Source: Cercis canadensis
Lineage: Eukaryota > Streptophyta > Magnoliopsida > Fabales > Fabaceae
Assembly: GCA_003255065.1 (NCBI GenBank)
Contig: QAOA01003028.1
Location: forward strand, 2,234,440-2,298,439
Direction: 5' to 3'
DNA length: 64,000 nucleotides
How positions within the stretch are numbered: position 1 is the first letter of the stretch; each line of letters opens with the position of its first letter. Under the pieces are notes generated by a model. It did no database searches and was not told the DNA's origin. It saw nothing but the letters and a program-made list of their open reading frames with translations. The translations under genes and the position numbers were made by a program. Positions 12,254-22,367 of this stretch are shown here, piece after piece.

Positions 12254-13907
12254 TTTCTGACTGTTTGGAAAGCCAGAAAAACAAGTATCAAAGCATTTGA
12301 CGTTCCTCTCCTTCCTTTGACAGAAACCTTCGGACTCTAGTTAGCAGATTTCCTTACTTTCCAGATCTACTTCAAACCCATCTCCACCCTTCTCTGCTTT
12401 TGAGTCAAACAGCGATTTTTAAACCTTAAAAAAACCTCAACTTGACCTAATTAAAAGCTAACGAGTTGAGCGAGTCTGTGACTCGGCGAGTCACTCAATC
12501 CTCTCACTCTCAGTTGGGATTCCAATTTCCAAAGTTCCAACCCAATTTAACCCTTTGTTGCCTTTGGCTCTCAGGCTCCCTTTCTTTTCTTTTCTTTTTT
12601 AATTAAAAAGGTCGCCTTTTTTTTGTGTAATTCTAGTCTTGCACGTTAATTACATCAAATAAACGCCAACAACATTCTATTTGGAGCTCTTCCTATAAAA
12701 AGAAAAAACGACAATAAATACTCCAACAGGTAATGTCATGGAATCACATCTTATGACATTACTTGTAAGTTCATTGAATCTCATAAAACATCAATAAAAA
12801 AAAATGATCATGTTCTAACTACGATTTGTAGACGAAATGTTAAACCAAAACTTAATCAAAAGAATACAAAATTGTAGCTAGTTTACTTTCTTCACTGTAA
12901 TTTGTAATTCAATTCGTTTCATCTAAAGACAATGAAATTCTGGGGTAAATTTTGTTATATTCAAAACTTTTAGCCAGTTTATAAGGGGCTTAGGCACAAA
13001 AGTTCGCACCTTTAGTTACAATTTGTTCTAAGATGGGTCAGAAAGTCCTGAATTACATTGCCTTCAAAATATCGCAATCACTTAATGCTGGATGTATAAA
13101 ACTTGACGCTGGAACAGAAAAAATGTTTTTTTCTCAAATGATATGTGTCATTTTGATGTGAACTTCAGCAGCTCGCCCCTTGATAATAGACTTGTTCTAC
13201 TGAGTCTGAGTCAGAGCAAGGATAGCTCCCAGAAAACCAATATCTTTAAAGAAAAAGAAAGAGAGAGAGAGCTTAAACAAGAGAAGAGAGTACCCACCCC
13301 CAAATACCATAAATACATAAAGATCCACAATTATCAAAAGGAAGATCCTTTACGATTTTATTCCATTCTTGAATGTTACATCCTTGTTTTAAAAAAAAAA
13401 AATCTGAACAGCTCAGAAATGCAACTTTTTTACACGTGTCAATACGAGGTAGGAAGANAAAAAAAAAAAAAAAAATGTGAGGTCCACAGTTGATTCTTAA
13501 TGTCTAATATTGACATTGATGGTGGGAGAAAATTTCAGCAAGAGAAAGCAAATAAAAGGATAAAGAAGAGGAGCAAAGAAAATCGCAGTTCATTGTATTT
13601 TCACTCCAGGGATTCTCTTTTTCTATGTGTCAGGGCTTCAGGTCTTGAGATTTGCTCACTAAGTGTAACCATGTATAGAGATGAAAAAGCACGCGATGAT
13701 ATATTAGTAGAAATAGAGTAGAGAACAGAGCGCTTAGTTTTCTTGTTCTCCTAATATGCCTTAATACATATCAAGCAAATGCAGGTAGAGCACATAAGTT
13801 CATATAAAGATAAATGAGTGGTTCCAATTTCCATAGGAGATAATAAACATTCTGTAATACAGATTCTACCTACAGAGCTCACTAGCAAGAGACAAATGAG
13901 ATAAGGC
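12254..13907. other. Promoter of the VRN1-like gene and intergenic DNA with an N join
   Basis: 12254-12600 is the immediate 5' flank of the VRN1-like gene. A purine stretch with a short GA run lies at 13250-13275. A single N at 13458 lies beside a poly-A run (about 13459-13475), an unresolved join. Short open frames at 13143-13721 are low-complexity Lys/Glu-rich sequence without domains. No gene is supported. Confidence 0.5.
13458..13475. other. Unresolved join in poly-A
   Basis: Single N at 13458 next to a run of about 17 A, outside genes. It has the same form as the Ns at 29206, 32083 and 38751. Confidence 0.8.
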
Positions 13908-16625
13908 TCAACCTTGGGGAGACTTTGAGGGTTTAAACCTCTTTTGTGCACATCGGAATATGTGGACCCTCATTTGGTTTCTGGCTACTAGTTCAAATAT
14001 GCAGATTTCACCTTCCTTGAGCTCATGATCACGTGCAAAGTTTACCCATCCTTTGGATAACACATGAGTTTTACCAGGAATAAAAGCCACTTCCCAAGAT
14101 TTTCCTTCTAAATTCTGCAGGATGATGATCGTTTTGTGTTGAGGAAGATGCTTTCTGGCGAAGTCAGCAGGGACTGGCTGCACACATAATGACCCCTATA
14201 TAAATCAGATTGTTTTCTGCATTTGAAATGTAGGTTTTACATTTTGAGTTTAAATATGTACATCAGTATATATGTGCAGCATTGACTAGCACAAGTGCAT
14301 GGAGGAAAAATAGTAAATGACCACACAAGAGAAATCTTACTCCCAAACAAATAGCAAGCTAAATTACATAGTCATGCAGGTTTGAAGATAAGTTCATGAG
14401 CCAGGCCCTTGTTTTCTCCATACCTCAAAATATGATGATGAGTAGGAGGATGATCATTGATAATGATTATATAAACTAACAGTAATAATTTTTTATGCTG
14501 TTTTGGTTGACTGATAAATAACAATAGAAAAGAGGTTCAATGCAAAAGCAACACTACCAAGTTTAGTGGCAAAGGTTTGATAACATGAATTGATATGTGA
14601 ATAAGCAGAACGTAGCTTGTCAAAGATCATCTTTTATGAAGGCTGGTCAGTAACAATGCTGTTTATTGATAAACTGAAGCTAACCTAATGACTTACTACA
14701 GATTCCAATAAGAATAAACTTGATTTGAAAACCTCTAGTCTTTGATGACAGTCATGAAATGTTTGAATTATATAAATGTAACTAAACATACATCGTAACA
14801 CGTCATTTTCTAGACATCCAGGGCAACTCAAAACCATGAAGGCACCGCTGTCACAAGCTATGTGAAATAAGCATGTCCACTAGTGACACTAATGTTAAGA
14901 AAAAGCAATGCAGTATTTACCATCAGAAATGCCTTTTCCACGGAAGATTTTTTCATGAAGCTCTTGAAATAAGGACTTTCGGATGCAAAGGACGCAGCCA
15001 ATTTGTGAGACTCTGATATGTCCACCTCAGTGGAACTATGATGCTTTGAAAAGGAACCTTTAGGAATTGAGCCTTTATTCCGGATAGGCAGTTTCTCTTA
15101 GATGAAGAAAACAAAAAGTTTAGAGGGGAACAGAATACAAGGCCAAAAGTTTAATGCTGTTCACTTCAAAACATTTGGTAAGACTAATGTGTGAGTTTAT
15201 GGATTACTAACCGCATTATGCTGGAACAAGTATACTGTTACCTTGAGCAGAAGTTTTTCTTGGTCTACCCTTTTTCCTCGCAAAACTTGGAACAGCAGCT
15301 TCTGAGTCTGTTTTCTCAGTAAAGAATAGCCTCTCACATCCACTGGTACTAAAAAATTGCACACCGAAATGTGTCTCTCCTTCATATGTGATAACCAAGA
15401 ACTCACCGTCCTTCACCAAGTTGTCTCTAAGAAATTTCTTCCAACCACATAGCATATATATGTCATCTCCTTTCTTACAAATGCTGACTTGCCACTGGTG
15501 ACCACAAGGACCCGTAAGAACAGCATTACTTGACAAATCTTCATCCACATAGGACACAAACTGGCGTGGGATTTTCTGCAACTTATGGCAAAGAACATTA
15601 AGCATGGCCTTGAAAGAGGAGAAAATTAGGACACCGCTTGAGTAACTTTTTTTTTCTTTTTTAGAAAAAATTGATGTTGAGATGGCATGTCATAAGAGTT
15701 CACAAAACTTGGAAAGTTGTTTATCATTTAGACTGAAAGATGCGTTATTTAGGGGATCTTAAACCTGCTCAGGAGAGAACTATTTCCAAGCAGTTTACAA
15801 CACTACTATAGTTAGGAAACAAAAATTTTCCAGAATTCATCTGAATGCATTCACCACCAATCTGCAAGTTAAATAAAGAGAAGATCTACTAAGGTGGTTG
15901 TGATAATAACCATGAACTTGTGTCCCTTTCTGCATTAAGATCACACATGGCAATGACGTTTTCACTGAATCTAGCAGAATTGGTGCTTTAGCAAAACTAG
16001 TGGTCCCGAATCATCCATATAAATAAGTAAAGAACTACAAACTAATTCGTACATGAACAAAAAACAATGTGGAAGACTGCAAATGTTGCAATCGCATAAT
16101 CACGAGATTTCTTTTTTGCCTTTGATGAAAATAACAACAGCCAAATTTTTTAGTTTCTACTACTTGTCTATTCGCCTATTTTAATTTTCAAATTAATTCA
16201 CAACACAAAACTTGCAAAATCAAAGGCTAATTGAATAGTATAATCAAGCATATGCATGACCATAAAAGTTGACTCCCTTATGTTTTCCTTTCATATTTTA
16301 TCCCATAGATCCAAATCCTACTCCTCAATAGCAAGATTGCTTAGGAACTAATGTAGAAGTTAATGAAATAAAGCCCATAGCTTCACTAAAAGTTATATGA
16401 ACAGACATGTAACAACTAACAACAATGCAGAAAATCCTGTTTCTGATCAAGTGTCTTATAGTGCTTAAAGAAAAGAAAGTGTTCTCTTACTAGAAAAAGA
16501 AAAGAAATTGTAGCAAGAGATGAATAAACAATCACCATGCGCTCAAGGTTGAGTGACTTGTGCTCTTGTTCTCGGACGATCACGCCGAAGGAAGGCTTGT
16601 CATTCTCGAAATCCATCATCACCAC
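13908..16625 (-). CDS. B3-domain protein with two B3 domains and an AT-hook-like linker
   Basis: Four exons: 16536-16625, 15242-15575, 14921-15096 and 13908-14177; 870 nt, 289 residues, phases consistent and all introns GT-AG. Exon 1 gives 30 residues including PSFGVIV. Exon 2 (residues 31-141) is a B3 domain: KIPRQFVSYV, HQWQVSICKKGDDIYMLCGW, DGEFLVITYEG, FGVQFF. It ends with FARKKGRPRKTSAQ, whose KKGRPRK core resembles an AT-hook. Exon 3 is a Ser/Lys-rich linker. Exon 4 is a second B3 domain (VPADFARKHLP, SWEVAFIPG, LSKGWVNFARDHELKEGE, CIFELV). REM-family proteins of this shape are nuclear DNA-binding factors, many expressed in meristems and flowers; the target of this one is unknown. The first in-frame ATG at 16625 is used; ATGs at 16619 and 16616 are alternatives. 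Confidence 0.85.
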
Positions 16626-18223
16626 CAGATTATCTTCCCAGTTCCTACTCCTAGTACGGTTTTTGGGTCTCTCTCTCTTAAGGCCCCAATTCTATTTTTG
16701 GTAAAGAGGGAAGAAAAAAAAACAAACTCCTAACGAAAAACAATTGAGATCTGTGAACGATCTACTAAGAGAGATAACTGCAATTGCTGTGAGAATCAAC
16801 CCAAAACCAGCTCCAGTTTATGGGCAACAATATAACATAGGAAAGTGAGAGAGAGATAGAAAGAGTAGTGAAGTGATGCTGTCACACTTTTTTACCAGTT
16901 ATAGTATTTTCTTTTGTCACGATTTGAATGAACTAATTTTTATTTTTATTTTTTTACATATCTACAGATAAAAACATTGAAGTTTAATAGACAAGTGCCA
17001 TTTCCTCTGCACAAATGGAAATTTGTATAGCAGAAGGCAGGGGACTGTGCTCAAAATGGTTAAATATTTATTAGTTACTTTTTTTTTTGTGGTTCAACTT
17101 TTACCCATTATAAAGATATTCCGCTTTCTCTCATATCAAATAGAAAATATTATAATTTTGTAAATAAGTGAGGAAAGAAAATTTTCACTATTGAGTGCAA
17201 ATAAAGTCCTTTGATTTATATAATAATCTCATTCTAATTTTAGAAAACTAAAGTGTACATGTGAAGACAAAGTACAGATGAGATAAAAAAACAAAATTTT
17301 TCTATGTTAAAGTGCAAATAGATCAGAAAATTATAATTTTTTACCAAAAAAAAAGGACTTTGCTGCATTTTATGGCCTGAACATGACAAAGAGATAACAT
17401 ACGATATTTTTCAAGAAAAATCATTTTTTTTTTGTAATGTGAGGCATAACATATCATTATTCTTTTGATTTCTTTATTAAATTACATAACTAAATTTATA
17501 ATTTCTAGACGATTACTCTCTAATAAATTGTTTTGCTAGAAGACCGTAATATATGTAATGGCTCTGTCGCACCTTAGAATTTTCAGTATCTGATTTCTCA
17601 AAAAACCAACTTCCATAACCGTTTTCTTAAACAAAGGCCAGCGTCCCTTTTGGCTTGGATTAATTGATCTTTTTACACGTCTTGTCTTGGGATCACAAAG
17701 CCATCACTTTGATTTTCTTGAGATCCATACCCCAATTCGGGGTCTTTTTCCCAAGTATGCAGTTTATTTCAAGTTTTGCTTTCAACCTTCTTTTCTTCAC
17801 ATATTATATTTAGGATCAGTTTTACGAACAATTATGAAATTAAGCTCCTTGTTTCATAAGTAATTGTTTCTCTTTTATTTAATCGTTTGTTTTTGTCTTC
17901 TTTTCAACTCATCTTACGTTGCTCTTGTGTAATCTGCTATATTATATTCTGAATCAATTTGCGACGTGCAAATCCTTAACTCACGCACGTAAGATTTCTT
18001 TTTCTGGGTTTTCTGCAAATTATGATTTAGTTTTCATTATTAATGAAATGAAAATCCGAAAGTTGACTTTACTTTGTTTTAATCACCCAAAAGAAAGTAC
18101 TTTTCTATCCATGGCATCTTATACGTTGACCAACCAATAAATTATGCATTCTTGTGACAACTCTGAACTCTCTCATCATATTATATCACACAGAACAAAG
18201 CCACATATATCCTATTGAAGAAG
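16626..18223. other. Divergent intergenic region between a B3 gene and the EXPP1-like gene
   Basis: Promoters of both flanking genes must lie here. The DNA is very AT-rich, with poly-T and poly-A runs at about 17083-17092 and 17345-17353. I see no gene, RNA or transposon signature. Confidence 0.5.
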
Positions 18224-19811
18224 ATGGGGATGGATGCAGAAGATTTTGCCACATCCAAGAAGAGGAAAGTTAAAGCAAGTTTGGTGATGGTTATGGCTAT
18301 GATGGCTATGTTTGCCGGTGATGGTGATGCAGCAGATACAAATGATGTTTATAGTCCATGTTCTGATTCTAAGGTGCAGAAAGGGGATGGTATCAGCTTT
18401 GGTATTGCGTTTTCAAGCAAGGAGTCCTTCACTCAAGGGAATCAGGGTCCACAGCTTTCGCCGTGTGACAGCCGCCTCAACCTCGCCGGAAAAGGTGCAC
18501 AACTTGCCGTATTTAGGCCTAAGGTTGATGAGATCTCCCTGCTCACTATCAATAGTTCCTCTGACCCGGTATGTGATTTCTACATTTAAAAGCAAACCCT
18601 TTGTGTATAATATGACGAATAGGATATGTGCTGCATCTAAATCATCTATATTGCTTAATTATGCACATAAAATTCAAGGACTATGTTTGGTATTCGCTTT
18701 GGAATTTTCCTTTGTTATCATGTTCTCTAGTCTTGTAGTTGGAGGCATATCAGATCAGATCTTACCAAGCATATCCATTTTTAATCTACTTTGGCACTTT
18801 TTGTCAATTTGGACTTCAACTCAGCAAGTTTTCTCACATGCTAATAATAACCGAAGAAATTTAGTTGAAACAATATTTGACATCGAATTAGGTGGCATGT
18901 AACTGGTACTATAATGTTGTTTGGCAGTAAAGAGAGATTGCAGAAGAATCTCCCAGATATATTGGTTTGGTTTTTCTGGAGGCCCTACCACAGTCTATAC
19001 TGACAAATGTGCTCATTAAACTGTGCACATAATGTTGTGTTTAAAATGCTGACCCCAAAAGCACTCCGAGTTTGATTATGGAAAAGTTAAATCTGAATCT
19101 TCTTATTGATCTAGTGTGGTGATTCTTTATAGCCCCCCTTTTATGTAGTTGAGGGAAAAGTAGTGCTAATCTATTATTTTTAGTTTGGACCAACTGCAAG
19201 CTTCCATTTGAAGAATGCATTATGCTTTGTTATGATCTCAGTGTTGATTCATCCTTGCAGCCACATACCATACTCTTTGATTCAAAAAAATTGAATGACG
19301 TGAATCTTTTGAATACTTCAGGCCACAACTGGTGGATTTATGGTTGCATTTGCTGGACAGAAATATGCAGCAAGGTCACTACCAATTATGGTTGCTGACG
19401 GCAGTCACACAATTACTAGTTTTACTTTGGTAAACCCATTTCACATGCTCAAGAGTTTTGATTCTCTAGGAATGTAATTTTGAATCTGGATTTTAATTGA
19501 TTTATCAGGTTCTTGAATTTCATGAGGGAACTCTTCAAAACCTGTATTGGAAGAGCTTCGGTTGTGATGCATGTTCTGGTGACAGTGTTTGCCTCAACAA
19601 TCAAGACTGTGCAGTGCCAAACTCTAAGTGTCAAAAGAATGGTGGCGGTGCCTGCAACATAGGGATACAGATGACATTCTCAGGAACAGACAAGAACCTT
19701 GATGCTCTTAATTCTTGGTATGAAGTGGAAAAACTACGGCAGTACTCTCTCTATGGTTTATTCTCTAATCTTCGTGATTCCATCACTGGACCATTTAATA
19801 ACATTATCTAA
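18224..19811 (+). CDS. EXPP1-like conserved plant protein, probably secreted
   Basis: Three exons: 18224-18568, 19322-19429 and 19509-19811; 756 nt, 251 residues, all in phase 0. The start is ATG 18224; a second ATG is at 18230. After a basic stretch (KKRKVK) comes a hydrophobic run (ASLVMVMAMMAMFAGDGDAA) that looks like a signal peptide or anchor, then VYSPCSDSKVQKGDG, LSPCDSRLNL and FRPKVDEISLLTI. Exon 2 has GGFMVAFAGQKYAARS. Exon 3 is cysteine-rich (CDACSGDSVCLNNQDC) and ends with YEVEKLRQYSLYGLFSNLRDS. The whole pattern matches what I remember of Arabidopsis At3g44150, annotated only as Expp1 protein; no biochemical role is known to me. Conserved paired cysteines and the N-terminal hydrophobic run suggest the secretory pathway or cell surface. 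The basic residues before the hydrophobic run make the start slightly uncertain. Confidence 0.8.
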
Positions 19812-20215
19812 CCCTGCACTACATATATATGTCCAGCTTAGATGGTGATAGGAGATTGTATGTATGTATCTATTCTTTTTGAGTCACTTTCATTATCTCT
19901 CCACATTCAAAACACCAAATTTCCAGTTTGAAGCCCTTGATTTATGCTGGAATATCCATCACAATTAGGTTCAGTAGCACTTGAGGAAGAAAATATCAAA
20001 TTCATTTTGAACTGCAATGATGGAGAGAGAGAGAGAGCGGGCAAAGGGAAATGTATAATTTGAATTCTGCATAATACAGAATTTCTTCTATTTTCATACT
20101 ACTTTTTTAATATCTAAACAGTATATGCACTAATATTCTTTGTGCAAGTATATGTACTAATATTCCTAGTACTTGAGCGCTGTTCTTTGACTTGTTTTGC
20201 ATCCATCTGATCACC
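19812..20215. other. Convergent 3' ends of the EXPP1-like and CDCA7-like genes
   Basis: Genes from both strands end into this 404-bp gap. It holds a short GA microsatellite at about 20024-20036 and two copies of a roughly 20-bp motif around 'tgcactaatattc' at 20130-20165. No gene. Confidence 0.6.
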
Positions 20216-21941
20216 TTAAGAAGCATCATGCAAATTGGTCTCCTCTGTATCTGTAGAGCTCAGTGATCCTTCTGCGGTAGCAAGATCTTCTGCACCTAAG
20301 CCCTTCAAATATTTTCCAGAGTAACGTGTTTGAAAGAGATAATGTGCCACAGATTTGAAACCTAGGCTTGATATCTTACAAATAAAATTTAAAGGACACA
20401 AGAAAAAGAAAAACATTAGCTCCACAAAACAAGAACCACTACACTGCCAGGGAAAAGAACAATACAAAGACCTCCAGAGACAACCAGGGCTGAACTACCT
20501 TCACGTATATATTACCAGCAGGCAACCAACCTTTTGCCTTATGGCAATGACAGCAGTTGCAAATTTCTCGACAAAGAGGGCAAATCCAATTAGGATTCTG
20601 GTTGGCTTCTATCACATTTTCTCCATATCTGTTCAAATACAACTAGAAAATGACTATCAATAACCTTTACTATTCACAGTCGCCAAGACAAGGCTATACT
20701 CGTTTTCTTATGTTTAAGATGGAACCAGAGTTCTTCAACACTATAGAGTAATAATTTGCAGCAATTTTTTTTTTTTTTAATTAGTTACGAAAGAAACCAA
20801 AGAGAAGAAAAGCTAGTTTTCTCAATCTCAAGCAGCCTAGACAATGTTACCTCATGTACAAGCAATCTCCACAAAGCTGCCCTTTGGATAATTCGCATCT
20901 GCTAAATGGGCATTATGACCAAGAGTTCTCCGCCTGCACTACCAAGAATAAAAAAAGGCGATTTCGTGTACTTAATTTATATCAAGAACCCTTTAACTCA
21001 AACATATACCACAACCTTTTCATATTGGACAATATTACCTGCATTGATGGCAAAACTCTCCCTTCACTGGATCACACATACGCTTCCCGTCCTTGCCATA
21101 CCCATCTAAATCTAGAACCCAGCTGGTTTTACAATCCCCGAGAAGCTTTTCATGCTCTTCAGTGTAAGCTTCTGTCTTTTTGCCCTCTGGAATCTTCACA
21201 TCCTCAGAGCATCCATGCTTCTTGTATGCACGGATTTCACAATAATGAATTGGTGCCAAGCTCTTAAGTCTACAAACCCACACAAAAAAAAAAAGGATAC
21301 AAAAATTGATATCAAGAGGGTATAACAATGACGAATGCCTTGACAATGGTAGAAAATTAGAAAACTCCTTTTATCATCTTTCTCTTTTTATTATCCTCGG
21401 AAACAAAAAATTTGTGAAGAAAAACAAAAACAAAGAAGGGTAGTAGCAAGAAAAAAGCAATTTTTCCTTCATATTGTATATACCAAATCAAGCACCGCAG
21501 ACATAACAAACAAAATTGAATGGTTTGTGCTATTTTCGTTTCACTTTTTGACGACCATGAAACACAAACCTCAAAAGTTGGCTTCTTTTTCCTTCCATTA
21601 TCACCAGAGCTAAATATAAACTAAAAAATTAAAGAAGATGGATAATATGATATGACGGGGAGCAAAAGTTACCTGCAAGAACGTCTTGGGGATTGGCAAC
21701 GTGGTAATTTGTTCTTGATCCTCTTCTTCTCAATTGGGCTTCGATTTTGGGGCAAAGTTTCGTTCTTGAGCTTCAGAGAGAGATCCAACAAACCCAGATT
21801 CTGCATTCTCTCCATGTTCTCCTTGATCCTTTTGTTCTTCAACTCCTCGTACCGCGAAACACCTTCTTCACGTCTTGTCCATTTGGTTCCATGGTTTTCT
21901 TCCTTAGCAGCTTGCCCTCGACTCTTTCTCCGGCGACTCAT
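20216..21941 (-). CDS. CDCA7-like zinc-finger protein, copy A, missing one zinc-ligand pair
   Basis: Five exons: 21673-21941, 21039-21269, 20851-20934, 20499-20628 and 20216-20374; 873 nt, 290 residues. The zf-4CXXC_R1 domain is that of CDCA7/monoamine-oxidase-A-repressor R1 proteins. The N-terminus (SRYEELKNKRIKENMERMQ) and KIPEGKKTEAYTEEHEKLL match copy B at 26.6-28.9 kb. Zinc ligands seen are CHQC (163-166), CGDC (188-191), CPLC and CNCCHC. In exon 3, where copy B has HTYCGKC, this copy reads HNAHLADAN and lacks both cysteines; one lost base near 20905 and one extra C in 20880-20883 explain it and leave the exon at the same 84 nt. CDCA7 proteins work with HELLS/DDM1 remodelers in DNA-methylation maintenance; loss of this pair should weaken the fold. 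The shorter C-terminus also lacks the RKSKN-type basic tail of copy B. The gene may be functionally weakened or mis-sequenced. Confidence 0.8.
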
Positions 21942-22367
21942 TCCTTGTCTCTGTTTTGGCGAGGAACAGGGCATCGTACGGTCGACTCGACTAAGGAACA
22001 AAGAGAGACAGAACTGGCGGGAGTTGTTCGACGAAGGGGAATGATGTGTCTGTTACCCTTCCCAAAAACTGTGGGGGTAATATTGTCATTACTCAGAAAG
22101 TGACGAATCATAACCCAACGCGTGGCCTACTACCTGTCCCACCACCGTCTCACGTTTTCCTTGCCGGTTTTTCTTTTCCAAAAAGAAAATACGCAGAAAA
22201 ATAAAAAAAATAAACTAAAAAGGGTAACGTAGCCGGCAGTGTCGTACTAGTGTAGAGTAGCAGTGAATGGCGGAGGCCGGAGGGTGCTAATCACGACGAG
22301 AGCTCTCTGTCTCAGAATTTCTCCTTCTTGTCACAAGCAAAGCTGTTTCTTTGTTAGGGTTCTGGTA
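21942..22367. promoter_or_regulatory. Short bidirectional promoter region
   Basis: Only 426 bp separate the divergent start codons of CDCA7-like copy A (minus, 21941) and the conserved unknown gene (plus, 22368), so both 5' UTRs and core promoters must share it. A short upstream ORF, MAEAGGC, occupies 22267-22290 before the plus-strand start. No clear TATA box was seen; the region is GC-richer than its surroundings. Confidence 0.6.

Noticed and set aside
13143-13721. Lys/Glu-rich open frames near the N at 13458
   Set aside because: Low-complexity purine DNA next to an assembly join; no domain, and the frame depends on a homopolymer.
18312-18902. Plus-strand open frame of 196 codons
   Set aside because: Overlaps EXPP1-like exon 1 in another frame and runs through its first intron.
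20851-20934. First reading of a frameshift and stop in CDCA7-like exon 3
   Set aside because: Recounting the CCCC run at 20880-20883 showed the exon is 84 nt and open; the anomaly is two compensating indels instead.
20854-21267. Plus-strand open frame of 137 codons
   Set aside because: Antisense to exons 2 and 3 of the CDCA7-like copy A.
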